DNA from: Verrucomicrobiota bacterium | GTDB lineage: Bacteria > Verrucomicrobiota > Verrucomicrobiia > Verrucomicrobiales > Verrucomicrobiaceae | Length of the DNA stretch: 46,271 nucleotides | Assembly: GCA_009885695.1 (NCBI GenBank) | Contig: VFKE01000019.1 | Span: forward strand, 1 to 46,271 | Direction of reading: 5' to 3' | Shown here: positions 15,282-24,070 of the stretch, piece after piece | Layout of the letters: the number at the start of each line of letters is the position of its first letter | How positions within the stretch are numbered: position 1 is the stretch's first letter | The notes under the pieces: model-generated | The model's database searches: none | Told to the model about the DNA's origin: nothing | Seen by the model: only the letters and a program-made list of their open reading frames with translations | Made by a program: the position numbers and the translations under genes

Positions 15282-16292
15282 TCATTTCGGTTCCGGTGGC
15301 ATGTCCCAGGCGTTGAACCATTCGCCGCCGCTCCGGACGAAACCCATCCCCAGCAGTCGTTTCTCCATGTCAGCGAGGTGGGCGGCACCGTAGAATATCG
15401 CAAGATTTTTTTTGCCAAGTTTGATCTGCTGTTGGAGCACGTTTAGCGCAACTTTGTTGCGCTCCGTGAGGATTACGGTGCCCCCCTCGGAATCCATGCC
15501 GGACAGCATGCCTTCAATACTGCCAAAGGTGCGCGCGGCAATGCGGCGCAGGCCGGTGGAACCGTCATTTCGACAAAGGGATTCCATAATCTTGAGCAAT
15601 CCGGGTTGCTCCGGTGCAGCCTCGGGATGCAAGATCTGGACAACTACGGACTGCCACCACAATGATAGAAAGTTTTCGTTCCTTTCTTTCTGCATCGCAG
15701 CAAATTCACTCAGTGTCATGTCCGCATGAACGAAGTTCTTCCTGCTGTAGTCGATGCCGCTCATCTGTCCGGTAAGCCCGAGTGATTTTTCCATCGCATC
15801 ATATAACGGATGGAGCCAGGCCAGATCGCCGGCAGCGGCCTGCTCTTGATCCGCCTCACGGACAAGTTTCAAGTCCTCCTCCGTCGTTTTCCCGGTCATG
15901 TTTTTCTCAATCACCTCCACGCGCGACCCTGGGGAGTCCCCTGCCTTGGGTTTATTCCCTGCCCCCACTCGCTCGCGTGCACTGCGCCATTGCATGCGCT
16001 TTCCATGAGACTCACCGACCATCTCATAGAGCATGGCATCGTAACGGGTAAAGCGGCGATTAAGCCTGTCATAGTAAGCCTTGTCACCGATGTGAATGGC
16101 GCCAATGAGGTCAACCGTGACACCATCCCGATTGTAATAACTGCCAACGCCGGTCTGCAGTCTCGTGCCGGATTCATCTGCTTCAAACCGGGTAAATTTT
16201 CCATCCGCAGCCGCCCCTTCCGGCGACGCGGCACACAACGTCCCCACCCCGAGCGTGAGCAGGGCGGCGGCAATTAACGTGCACGGGTTCAT
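15282..16292 (-). CDS. Exported TraB/GumN (TIKI-like) family protein
   Basis: A 336-aa protein with a Sec signal peptide (LIAAALLTLGVGTLCAAS, residues 5-22). Two GxxH motifs typical of the TraB/PrgY/GumN family are visible: GAIHIGDKAYYDRLN near residues 64-78, with a following acidic LYEMVGES, and YGAAHLADMEKRL near 304-316. Family members are related to TIKI proteases, with the two GxxH His and an acidic residue thought to bind metal; activity here is inferred. The middle (100-200) is charged and contains a basic insert. It is the last gene of a four-gene minus-strand run (PPIase, NDH-2 fusion, lgt, this), 43 bases after lgt. Probable site of action is the periplasm. Confidence 0.85.
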   Translation of the reverse strand: MNPCTLIAAALLTLGVGTLCAASPEGAAADGKFTRFEADESGTRLQTGVGSYYNRDGVTVDLIGAIHIGDKAYYDRLNRRFTRYDAMLYEMVGESHGKRMQWRSARERVGAGNKPKAGDSPGSRVEVIEKNMTGKTTEEDLKLVREADQEQAAAGDLAWLHPLYDAMEKSLGLTGQMSGIDYSRKNFVHADMTLSEFAAMQKERNENFLSLWWQSVVVQILHPEAAPEQPGLLKIMESLCRNDGSTGLRRIAARTFGSIEGMLSGMDSEGGTVILTERNKVALNVLQQQIKLGKKNLAIFYGAAHLADMEKRLLGMGFVRSGGEWFNAWDMPPEPK

Positions 16293-16335
16293 GGCTCGAA
16301 TCTGCCTTGAAAAGACAACGAAGGCAAGCCTGCGC

Positions 16336-17271
16336 TCAATCCGAGGCGGAGACTTTCTGTTTCCATGAGTTCAGCGCAGACGTGAGAAATGCGAATCCGA
16401 CGAGGATCATAAAGACGGAGTAGAACTGACCGCGGGAAATTCCCATGATGAGACCAGCATCCGGGACGCGGAAATTCTCCCCGATGATTCGAACAATCGC
16501 ATACAGGATGAAGAAAATTCCGCTGAGCAATCCATTCGGCAGATTCTTGGAACGCGTGCGAATGAAAAACATCACCAGAAACAGCAGCAGCCCTTCGAGA
16601 CCCGCTTCATAAAGCTGCGACGGATGCCTCGCCGGCAGTGCAGCCTCAAGCTGCTGCAATCCGTCCGGCAACTCCTTCACGGCAGCAATGATCTCATTGC
16701 TGTGCCCCGGAAGCGCCTGATAATTAAAAGTCATCGGCGCATGCGGCACGAAGTCTCGATGATGAATTTCCGTGGGAAACTTCACCGCCCATGCCACAGC
16801 GGTCGGATGACCCCAAAGCTCGCCGTTGATGAAGTTGGCGATACGTCCGAACAGCAGTCCGAGCGGCACACCGACCACGAGATTGTCACCGAGTCCCAAA
16901 CCCGACATCTTGTGTCTTCGCCCATACCAAAGCGTGAATAACAAAACACCGAGAACTCCGCCGTGGCTGGCCATGCCGCCTTTGTTGATCAGGAAAATAT
17001 CCAAAGGATTCCTCAAGTATTCATCAAACTTGTAAAAGAGGACGTAACCGATGCGCCCGCCGACGATGACCCCAAATAATGCGACCAGCGTGATGAAATC
17101 GCCCACTTGGTCCGGTTTGAGTTCGCCATAGCCCCGCCGGGACAGACTGCGCATCACGAGAAAGCAGCAATAAAATCCGAGCACATAGGCCAGGCCATAC
17201 CAATGCAACGCCATTCTGTCGCTGAATCGATATATATCAGGGCTGAGATGATGAAGATAGATTGCTAACAT
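16336..17271 (-). CDS. lgt: Prolipoprotein diacylglyceryl transferase
   Basis: A 311-aa inner-membrane enzyme that transfers diacylglycerol from phosphatidylglycerol to the lipobox cysteine of prolipoproteins. Lgt landmarks are clear: HWYGLAYVLGF near residues 23-33, GGRIGYVLFY near 71-80, NKGGMASHGGVLGVLL near 96-111, the signature GRIANFINGELWGHPT near 141-156 (Arg and Asn essential in the family) and RHPSQLYEAGLEG near 214-226. A short insertion around 165-210 (LPGHSNEIIAAVKELPDGLQ) lengthens the periplasmic loop compared with E. coli. It lies 18 bases after the NDH-2 fusion gene. The two lipoprotein carboxypeptidases encoded at 20311 and 21628 would be among its substrates. Confidence 0.97.
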   Translation of the reverse strand: MLAIYLHHLSPDIYRFSDRMALHWYGLAYVLGFYCCFLVMRSLSRRGYGELKPDQVGDFITLVALFGVIVGGRIGYVLFYKFDEYLRNPLDIFLINKGGMASHGGVLGVLLFTLWYGRRHKMSGLGLGDNLVVGVPLGLLFGRIANFINGELWGHPTAVAWAVKFPTEIHHRDFVPHAPMTFNYQALPGHSNEIIAAVKELPDGLQQLEAALPARHPSQLYEAGLEGLLLFLVMFFIRTRSKNLPNGLLSGIFFILYAIVRIIGENFRVPDAGLIMGISRGQFYSVFMILVGFAFLTSALNSWKQKVSASD

Positions 17272-17289
17272 TGAAAACAGAAGGAAGAA

Positions 17290-19311
17290 TTAGGAGGGAT
17301 TCGCATCGCAGGTCAACAAATCAGAAAGCGTCAGAATGCCGAGCAGCTTCGACTCCACATCCACCACCACCGCCTTGCTGGCGCCGGTGCGGATCAGCGT
17401 CTCAAACACCTCCGGCAGCGGCACCCCGGGCGCAACGAGGAGAGCGCGCTTCACAGGAAGATCCTTCACCAAAGCCACGGAATCCATCGCGTGATGCTTC
17501 AGCCATTCCAGACCGTCCGCGCGACGCAGCAGCCCTTTCACGCGACCGGTCTCGTCCAGCACAGGATAGCTGCTGTGACGCTCGCGTTGAAAGATATCGA
17601 CCGCACTTTGCAGTGCGGCTTCTTCCCGAAGTGAAACTGGCTGCTGCACCATCATTCCACCAGCAGTCCCGTGGCGACAGCGTGAGGGCAGCTTGGCCAG
17701 CACTTGCCCGATCTCTTGCGGGGTGTCGTAAGTTTCGGCGGTGCGCAGCAGAAGTTTCCGCAGGGAGTCGATCACGATGAGCTTCTGAAATGTGCGGTCA
17801 CTGACCGCCACCAGCGTTGTCGGTTCTTTCGCCGTGGCATCAAAACGCCAGATGTGGTCTTCCATCAATGCTCGCTCACCGAAATGGTCACCGGACTCTG
17901 CTGACTTCACAATCGCACCATTTTCATCCGTGATGTCCACGCGACCGCTTTTCACGGCATAAAAGGAGAACGCGGGCTCGCCACGGCGGAAGAGCGGATC
18001 ACCCGTTTCGAGATGCACCTCCTCCAGCGGAGTTGAGTATTGCGGCGTGAGAAGATTGATGTCGCGCGGGAAGAACAGGTCGAATGTCCACTCCGACATT
18101 ACACGCAACTTGCGGTCGAAGCCCGGAAGCTTCATCAGATAAATGCTGCGCCACATGAACCAGGCGATGAACCCGGAAAAGCGCAGACCCATGACCTCCG
18201 CCACCGCCGTGCGGTGTCCGATGGATGCAAGTTCGCCAAGGCCCGTGAATTTGAAGGGCTTCAGCTCACTTCCGCAGATGCTGGCGGCAATGTTGTCGCC
18301 CAGGAGTTGCCCCTGCCGGTAGGCGAACTGGGCGGTCTCGGGACAATTCCCGCCACCGGACTTTGGAAACATCGAACAGTCGCCCGCAGACCAGAGATTA
18401 ATCTTACCGCGAACCAGACCGGTGCTCTCCACTAAAATGTGACCCTTCTCGACCGGCAACCTGCTCGACTCTCCAAGCTTTAACACAAGAGGATGTGGTG
18501 CGTTTCCGATGGTGCAAACCACGGTGGTAGCAGGAACCTTGCGGCCGTCTTCCAATGTCACACTGCTGGCAGTAACAGCCTTGACGCGCTGCTTGAACAT
18601 GATGTTCACACCCATGCGTTCCAGAGTGCGCCCCGTATAATCAGCCAGCCTGGGCGAAAGCATCGGCAGCAGCTTTTCTCCGCCATGAATCAGCGTGACT
18701 GATACCTCCTCGGGCGCGACGCTCTCGTAATAGCAGCAAACCGATCGGAGCAGGTCGATCATCTGCCCGGCAACCTCCACCCCAGAATAGCCGCCGCCCA
18801 CGACCACAAAACTGAGCAATGCCCGACGCGCCTGCGCACAGTCGAGCAGGTTTGCCTCCTCCATGCGCCCAATGATGGTAGCGCGTAGCTTCATTGCGTC
18901 ACCCACATTGCGCACGAGATGCGCGTGTTCTGCCATGCCGGGAGTGCGGCTCAGATTTACATCCGAGCCCAGGGCGAAAACGAGATGGTCAAAAGTGAAG
19001 GTGACATTCGGCGAGTAACTGCCTCCATCCAGCACCACGGTCTTCTTCTCCAGATCAATGTCACGCAAATGGCCCCGGAATACGTCGGCACCCTTGCAGA
19101 GCAGACGAATGGGGTTGACCACGTGGCGTGGTGAAAGCGAACCGCCCACGACTTCCGCCAGCATCGGTTGAAAGACCATGTGATTCTCGCTGGCGATGAC
19201 GGCGACCGTTTTCCCCGTGCCGCGTAAACGCTTCAGCAGGCGCTGCGCACAATAGACACCGGCGAATCCGCCGCCAAGAATCAGGACATCGTGGTGTCGC
19301 GGGGCAGGCAT
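17290..19311 (-). CDS. Type II NADH dehydrogenase fused to a cyclic-nucleotide-binding domain and a CBS pair
   Basis: The ATG at 19311 (MPAPRHHDVLILGGGFAG) is preferred; the longer frame would overlap the PPIase gene. The 673-aa product has FAD-binding GGGFAG near residues 11-16, an NAD-binding Rossmann motif VVVGGGYSGVEVAG near 155-168, TIGNAPHP, and the second FAD contact LWSAGDCSMFP near 290. This is a typical NDH-2, a single-subunit NADH:quinone oxidoreductase. From about 420 to 540 follows a cNMP-binding-like domain (TGDPLFRRGEPAFSFYAVK then SGRVDITDENG, GDHFGERALMEDH) and from about 545 to the end two CBS repeats (SSYPVLDETGRVKGLLRRAD; SKAVVVDVESKLLGILTLSD). The fusion suggests respiratory electron input tuned by a nucleotide. 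It starts 14 bases after the PPIase stop. Confidence 0.92.
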   Translation of the reverse strand: MPAPRHHDVLILGGGFAGVYCAQRLLKRLRGTGKTVAVIASENHMVFQPMLAEVVGGSLSPRHVVNPIRLLCKGADVFRGHLRDIDLEKKTVVLDGGSYSPNVTFTFDHLVFALGSDVNLSRTPGMAEHAHLVRNVGDAMKLRATIIGRMEEANLLDCAQARRALLSFVVVGGGYSGVEVAGQMIDLLRSVCCYYESVAPEEVSVTLIHGGEKLLPMLSPRLADYTGRTLERMGVNIMFKQRVKAVTASSVTLEDGRKVPATTVVCTIGNAPHPLVLKLGESSRLPVEKGHILVESTGLVRGKINLWSAGDCSMFPKSGGGNCPETAQFAYRQGQLLGDNIAASICGSELKPFKFTGLGELASIGHRTAVAEVMGLRFSGFIAWFMWRSIYLMKLPGFDRKLRVMSEWTFDLFFPRDINLLTPQYSTPLEEVHLETGDPLFRRGEPAFSFYAVKSGRVDITDENGAIVKSAESGDHFGERALMEDHIWRFDATAKEPTTLVAVSDRTFQKLIVIDSLRKLLLRTAETYDTPQEIGQVLAKLPSRCRHGTAGGMMVQQPVSLREEAALQSAVDIFQRERHSSYPVLDETGRVKGLLRRADGLEWLKHHAMDSVALVKDLPVKRALLVAPGVPLPEVFETLIRTGASKAVVVDVESKLLGILTLSDLLTCDANPS

Positions 19312-19324
19312 GACGCGAAATGAA

Positions 19325-20224
19325 TTAGTGGGCACTGCCGCAACCGCAGCTGTCCTCCGGTGGATCCGTGTCTTGAATCGTTGCGGTCTTCTTAAGTTCG
19401 TCGACGAACTCATGGAATTTCTTGTCGCGGTGCGTTTCCAGCAGGCGCAGCTTCACCTCTTCTTTTACCTCATCGTATGGCTTTGGCACTGCCGGCTTGT
19501 GCCCGGTGAGTTTGCAGATGTGATAGCCAAGCTGAGTGAAAAAAACGGGACTGATCTCGCCAAGGCTCATCGAGAAGGCGATGGCCTCGAACTCCTCCAT
19601 GAATTCACCACGCTTGAACCAGCCAAGATCCGAAGACATTTCCTTGTTCGAGTTGTGCTCCGCTCCGAGCGAGTCGAAGTCCGCGCCATTCAGCGCCTTT
19701 TCCCTCAGTTCGCGCATCCGTGTGTAAACTTCCACGCGGCTCTGCGCGCTGCCGAGATTCATGGAGATGTGCGACGCACGCACCTGTTCGTCCGTGAGGA
19801 AGATGTTCTTGTTTGACTCGTAATATTCGCGCAGCGCAATTTCATCGGGCACCGGCTCCGGCGCGTAAACCTGCGCGAGAGTCTTGTCGAGCCTGACACC
19901 GCTGGCAACATTACCACGCACCGCATCCTCGTCCTTGTAAGGCAATCCAATGTTGGCGTAGAACTTGTCCTCGCCACCCGCAGCCTCGATGAGCTTCGAC
20001 AACCGTTCCTGAATTTCCGAATCGCCCACTTCGGGAAAACGGCGCAGAGCCTCGTGCTGTAGCAAAGCACGGGATGTGATATTGTCCTTGGCCATCGCGC
20101 GGAATTCCGGATCGCGTTCGCAGCAAGCGACCTGCAGCGTGCGCTCAAAATGCCCTTTAATTTGCCGGAACTCCCCATCGATGACCCCGTCATCGATGGT
20201 TTCGTGATTGATGATCAACGCCAT
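19325..20224 (-). CDS. NifM-like parvulin peptidyl-prolyl isomerase
   Basis: Start ATG at 20224 (MALIINHETIDDG, 299 aa); the longer frame would run through the divergent promoter of the carboxypeptidase gene. Residues 1-130 form a SurA/NifM-like helical N-domain (MAKDNITSRALLQHEALRRF). Residues about 145-245 are a parvulin PPIase domain (VRASHISMNLG, then DLGWFKRGEFMEEFEAIAF and LGYHICKLTGHKP). There is no signal peptide, so it is probably cytoplasmic, like NifM. The tail ends SCGCGSAH, a short Cys/His-rich end that could bind metal. First gene of the operon with the NDH-2 fusion, which suggests, as inference, a role in maturation of that enzyme or of membrane partners. Its 5' end is duplicated at 21371-21541. 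Confidence 0.88.
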   Translation of the reverse strand: MALIINHETIDDGVIDGEFRQIKGHFERTLQVACCERDPEFRAMAKDNITSRALLQHEALRRFPEVGDSEIQERLSKLIEAAGGEDKFYANIGLPYKDEDAVRGNVASGVRLDKTLAQVYAPEPVPDEIALREYYESNKNIFLTDEQVRASHISMNLGSAQSRVEVYTRMRELREKALNGADFDSLGAEHNSNKEMSSDLGWFKRGEFMEEFEAIAFSMSLGEISPVFFTQLGYHICKLTGHKPAVPKPYDEVKEEVKLRLLETHRDKKFHEFVDELKKTATIQDTDPPEDSCGCGSAH

Positions 20225-20310
20225 GTCTGCAACCTGCCAGCGACAAGGCTGTGCGCAATGCTCGATTTGCGTTTTTGGATTGCACCCCGCGAATAGCACG
20301 TATCTTGGAC

Positions 20311-21252
20311 ATGATGAACTACTCCGCCGTCTTTTTGTCTTTCGCTGCTGCACTATTGTCCTGTGCCTGCGCCACAGGACAACCCGCTTCCAGTCAGGGC
20401 CAACCTCAGGTGGCCATCGATCGCACGCAGACATCTCCGTCGTCTAAATTACCCGCAACGGGCATACAGAACCAGCTTCAGCAAAGCCATTCGCCCCCGG
20501 GCCCCTCCCGCATTCGCGCCGAAGCGCCACCGGTTTTTGCGAAGTCCTACATACTGATTGATCCCGCTAGTGGAACCGTGCTCGCCTCGCGCGATGCTGA
20601 TACCCCACGCTCAGTGGCCAGCACGCAAAAAATTCTCACGGCACTTATCGTCGTGGAACGCGGAAACCTGGACGAACCAGTGCAAATCACCGCGAGCGAT
20701 GTTGCAGTGGAACCCTCGAAACTCGGTGTGCTTCCAGACGAGGTATACACCAGGCGCGAACTAGTCACCGCCATTCTCATTAAAAGCGTCAATGATGCGG
20801 CCAACGCACTGGCGCGGGACAATGCCGGTAGTGTCGCCGCCTTCGCCTCCAAAATGAATGCGCGGGCACGCTCGCTCGGTGCCAGTAATTCGTTTTTTGT
20901 CAATCCGCACGGTTTGCCCGCAAAAGGCCAGCACTCGACGGCGCGGGACATGGCGCGAATCGCAACGGGCGTTTACAACAACGAGTTTATTCGCAACGTG
21001 GTCCGTCGACGTAACTACACCTTCCATTACGCAAACGGTCGCACGGACACACTGGAAAACACCAATGAACTGCTCGTAAGAATGCCAGAATGCGACGGTA
21101 TGAAAACCGGCTACACGGAACCAGCCGGCCGCTGCCTGATCTCTACGGCCCATCGCAACAATCGCGAAGTGCTGATGGTTCAGCTAGGCACCAAGACAAA
21201 GTATATTTGGAACGACGGCGCGGCCATGATGGCATGGGGATTATCAAGGTAG
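20311..21252 (+). CDS. D-alanyl-D-alanine carboxypeptidase (S11), lipoprotein, copy 1
   Basis: A penicillin-binding peptidase S11 enzyme (313 aa) that trims the terminal D-Ala from peptidoglycan stem peptides. The ATG at 20311 gives a lipoprotein signal (AVFLSFAAALLSC, lipobox LLSC), so I prefer it to an upstream in-frame start at 20251. Catalytic motifs: SxxK as STQK in SVASTQKILTALIV near 105, SxN as SVNDAAN near 162, and KTG in CDGMKTGYTEPAGRC near 269. The usual C-terminal beta domain of PBP5/6 is absent, giving a short single-domain form. It is divergent from the PPIase gene and is duplicated as the gene at 21628. Confidence 0.94.
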   Translation: MMNYSAVFLSFAAALLSCACATGQPASSQGQPQVAIDRTQTSPSSKLPATGIQNQLQQSHSPPGPSRIRAEAPPVFAKSYILIDPASGTVLASRDADTPRSVASTQKILTALIVVERGNLDEPVQITASDVAVEPSKLGVLPDEVYTRRELVTAILIKSVNDAANALARDNAGSVAAFASKMNARARSLGASNSFFVNPHGLPAKGQHSTARDMARIATGVYNNEFIRNVVRRRNYTFHYANGRTDTLENTNELLVRMPECDGMKTGYTEPAGRCLISTAHRNNREVLMVQLGTKTKYIWNDGAAMMAWGLSR

Positions 21253-21370
21253 CAACCGACGTGAGAGGGCTATAATTTTCGCGTTCGCCTGCTGCTACAA
21301 GCAGCATAGTGGACCTCTCGCAATCTCGCTATTCCATCAATTTTTGAATCTACTCATTTCTCCATATACT

Positions 21371-21543
21371 CGTACTGCGGCAGAGCACGAAAGTGATTAT
21401 GTCCTTGGCCATCGAGCGAAACTCAAGATAGCGTTCGCAACGATCGACCTGAAGCGTGCGCTCATAGCTCCCCTTGGCATGCCGGAATTCCCCTTCGATA
21501 ACCATCGTCATCGATAGCATCGTAATTGATGATCAACGCCAGT
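21371..21543 (-). pseudogene. Duplicated 5' fragment of the PPIase gene, start codon lost
   Basis: This stretch aligns with codons 1-57 of the gene at 19325-20224. At the place of the ATG the first copy reads GCCATGTCTG on the plus strand and this copy reads GCCAGTCTG, so one base of the start codon is deleted; there are further small indels, and the rest of the gene is absent. The remaining bases between 21253 and the next gene (21628) hold the duplicated promoter region and no other gene. Confidence 0.82.
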
Positions 21544-21627
21544 CTGAAAGCTTTCAGCGGCAAGGGGCGCGCAAGGCGTGTTTTGCATTTTTAGATTGTG
21601 CGTTGCACGCGGCAAATTACGCGTATC

Positions 21628-22548
21628 ATGCGCGCGATGATCCGAAAGCCCTTCATTTTATTCGTCGCTGCCATCCTGTCGCTCAGTTCCTGCGCCATCG
21701 AACACCCCGCCGCGCCTCCGACTCAGTTCTACCCCGGTTATGATTCACCCTATCCAGCGATGGTCTCGCAATTTCACCAGGGACCAGCGCTGACCGGCCC
21801 CTCAAACTTGCGCACCAGTGCACCACTTATCCATGCCGAGTCCTACATTCTCATCGATCCGCGCAATGACTCAGTGCTGGCTGCTCGCAACGCGGACACT
21901 TTGCGCTCTGTCGCCAGCACGCAGAAAATCCTTACCGCTCTTGTGGTCGTAGATGACGGGTATCTGGACAAGCCGGTGCGCATCGCCGCCAGCGACATCG
22001 CGGTTGAACCCTCGAAGCTTGGCGTGCGTCCCGGCGAAGTTTACACAAGACGAGCACTCCTCACCGCTTTTTTGGTGAAAAGCTCCAATGACGTGGCCAA
22101 CGCTCTGGCAAGGGATAATGCCGGAAGTGTTACCGCTTTCGCCTCCAAGATGAATGCCCGGGCAAGGTCGCTCGGTGCCAATGATTCGTATTTTGCCAAT
22201 CCACACGGCCTGAGTAGTAGCGGCCAGCGTTCTACGGCGCGAGACATGGCGCGAATCGCAACCGCAGTCTATCACAACAACTTCATCCGCGACGTGGTAC
22301 GTCGGAAATATTACACATTCCGCTACGCCAGCGGCCGCACCGTCACCCTGAAGAACACCAATGAACTTCTCGGGAAAATGCCTGAATGCGATGGAATGAA
22401 GACCGGTTACACGGGATCCGCTGGTCGCTGCCTGATCTCGACGGCGCATCGCGACAATCGCGAGGTGCTGCTGGTGCAACTCGGCACAAAAACAAAGTAT
22501 ATATGGAACGACGGCGCGACCATGATGAAATGGGGATTGCGTCGTTAA
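21628..22548 (+). CDS. D-alanyl-D-alanine carboxypeptidase (S11), lipoprotein, copy 2
   Basis: Paralogue of the gene at 20311 (306 aa from the ATG at 21628; ATG at 21637 is also possible). Lipoprotein signal FILFVAAILSLSSC with lipobox LSSC. Catalytic motifs are intact: STQK in SVASTQKILTALVV, SSNDVAN for SxN, and CDGMKTGYTGSAGRC for KTG. The region between signal peptide and catalytic domain (residues about 20-65) is the least conserved between the copies and rich in Pro/Ser, as expected for a lipoprotein tether. Both copies end WNDGA.MM.WGL.R. Retention of both catalytic sets suggests both are active, possibly differing in expression or location. Confidence 0.94.
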   Translation: MRAMIRKPFILFVAAILSLSSCAIEHPAAPPTQFYPGYDSPYPAMVSQFHQGPALTGPSNLRTSAPLIHAESYILIDPRNDSVLAARNADTLRSVASTQKILTALVVVDDGYLDKPVRIAASDIAVEPSKLGVRPGEVYTRRALLTAFLVKSSNDVANALARDNAGSVTAFASKMNARARSLGANDSYFANPHGLSSSGQRSTARDMARIATAVYHNNFIRDVVRRKYYTFRYASGRTVTLKNTNELLGKMPECDGMKTGYTGSAGRCLISTAHRDNREVLLVQLGTKTKYIWNDGATMMKWGLRR

Positions 22549-22704
22549 TCGAGCGTCTGCATTTCTTCACGCCAATCAATCTACTTCATTGGGACGGTAT
22601 GTGGGCGGCAGATTTACACATGCCGACGCCAGCACCATTCATAAATAACCGCCGGCATATGAAAAGTTTCTGGTATATTTCACGCCGCAGATCAAGCTGC
22701 ACCA

Positions 22705-23940
22705 ATGTCCGCAAATAATCCCTGGTTCCTCCTTGCCTTGGTGGCGACAGTCGGGCTGTATCATCTCGAATTGATCGCCACACTGCTGAACCTCTCCGCA
22801 TTGAAGCCTGAGCCACCGGATGCGATGCGCGCGACAACCGACCAGGACACCCACGAGCGCGCCCTGGAGTACGCCAGGGTCACAGCAAAACAAGGCGTCA
22901 TGGAAAACAGCATCGCCCTGACCTTGATGCTCGGTTTCTGGTTCATGGGAGGATTCACCTGGCTGGATCACCTCATCCACGGCTGGCATCTCTCCCCCGT
23001 CGCAAGAGGACTTGCCATCATTGGCGTGATGTTCATGGCCAGACAGGTGGTTTCATTCCCGTTTGATGTTTACGACACCTTTGTGATCGAGCGCGGCTTT
23101 GGCTTCAACAAAACCACCCTCGCCACTTTCGTCCTCGACCGCATCAAGGGCCTGATGCTGCTGGCTGCGCTCGGCCTGCCTTTCATGGCCTTGCTGCTCT
23201 GGCTTTTCACGATTAGCAATTTCGCCGCGCTTTACGGCTGGCTCGCGGTAAGCGCGTTCAGCCTGCTGATGAGCTTCATCGCACCACGGCTGATCATGCC
23301 CATGTTCTACAAGTTCACACCACTGGAAGATGCGGAGCTGCGAGCCAAAATACATGAGCTTTCGATGCGGCTCACGTTCCCGGTCGCGGATGTCAGCGTA
23401 GTGGATGGCTCGCGTCGTTCCACCAAGGCCAACGCTTTTTTTGCAGGCTTCGGCAAGGCCAAACGCATCGCATTATTTGACACCCTGCTAAAAAATCACA
23501 CGCACGATGAAATCCTCGCGGTGCTGGCGCACGAGATCGGCCACTGCAAACGGCGCCATGTGCCAAAGCAGATCGTGCTTTCGCTGATCTCCAGCGCCGT
23601 GATGTTCGCCCTGCTGCATTTCGCCCTGCAGGATCCGCGACTCTGCGCGGCATTCGGCATCGGACGTCCTTCGATCACGTGGAGCCTGGTCTTCTTCTCC
23701 ATCGCATTTCAACCATTGAATCTGGCCTTGAGCCTGTTCGGCGGACATTTGAGCCGGAAGTTTGAGATCGAGGCTGATGCCTTTGCCAGAACGGCGATGG
23801 GCTCCGCCACGCCCATGATCCATGCGCTGACCAAGCTGTCACGCGATCATCTGAGCAACCCGACGCCGCACCCGTTTTATGTATTCCTCCACTATTCGCA
23901 TCCACCGGTGCTGCAACGCGTTGCCGCGCTGGAAAGCTGA
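22705..23940 (+). CDS. M48 family zinc metalloprotease (Ste24/CAAX-protease-like)
   Basis: A 411-aa integral-membrane protease of the M48A (Ste24) type. The N-terminal half has several membrane segments (for example FLLALVATVGLYHLELIATLL, residues 8-28) and the family stretch VSFPFDVYDTFVIERGFGFN then KTTLATFVLDRIKG near 113-147. The zinc site HEIGH lies near 276-280 in ILAVLAHEIGHCKRRH and the third ligand in FEIEADAFA near 354. VVDGSRRSTKANAFFAGFG near 232-250 is the usual substrate-groove strand. Bacterial homologues act in membrane-protein quality control. The start ATG at 22705 is consistent with the family; the gene is monocistronic and 130 bases separate it from the next frame. Confidence 0.95.
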   Translation: MSANNPWFLLALVATVGLYHLELIATLLNLSALKPEPPDAMRATTDQDTHERALEYARVTAKQGVMENSIALTLMLGFWFMGGFTWLDHLIHGWHLSPVARGLAIIGVMFMARQVVSFPFDVYDTFVIERGFGFNKTTLATFVLDRIKGLMLLAALGLPFMALLLWLFTISNFAALYGWLAVSAFSLLMSFIAPRLIMPMFYKFTPLEDAELRAKIHELSMRLTFPVADVSVVDGSRRSTKANAFFAGFGKAKRIALFDTLLKNHTHDEILAVLAHEIGHCKRRHVPKQIVLSLISSAVMFALLHFALQDPRLCAAFGIGRPSITWSLVFFSIAFQPLNLALSLFGGHLSRKFEIEADAFARTAMGSATPMIHALTKLSRDHLSNPTPHPFYVFLHYSHPPVLQRVAALES

Positions 23941-24070
23941 GTGTGAATTGCTTTTCGTCAGCCGACCATCAATAAACCGGCAGTAACTAGCAGGAGATTC
24001 CAGATGCAATCCGCGCGAAATTTGCGACAGTATTGCACACGATGACGGTCAAACTTCGCGCCACCCCTGA

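Larger units (their letters stand above)
20053..22548. repeat. Tandem duplication of about 1.2 kb (20053-21252 and 21371-22548)
   Basis: Both units contain the first 57 codons of the PPIase gene (minus strand), the divergent intergenic region and a whole carboxypeptidase gene, in the same order. Shared landmarks outside the carboxypeptidase frame include GTCCTTGGCCATCG (20087 and 21400 regions) and TTGATGATCAACGCC just before the PPIase start. Divergence is substantial, so the event is old. Only the carboxypeptidase frame is kept intact in unit 2. Confidence 0.88.
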
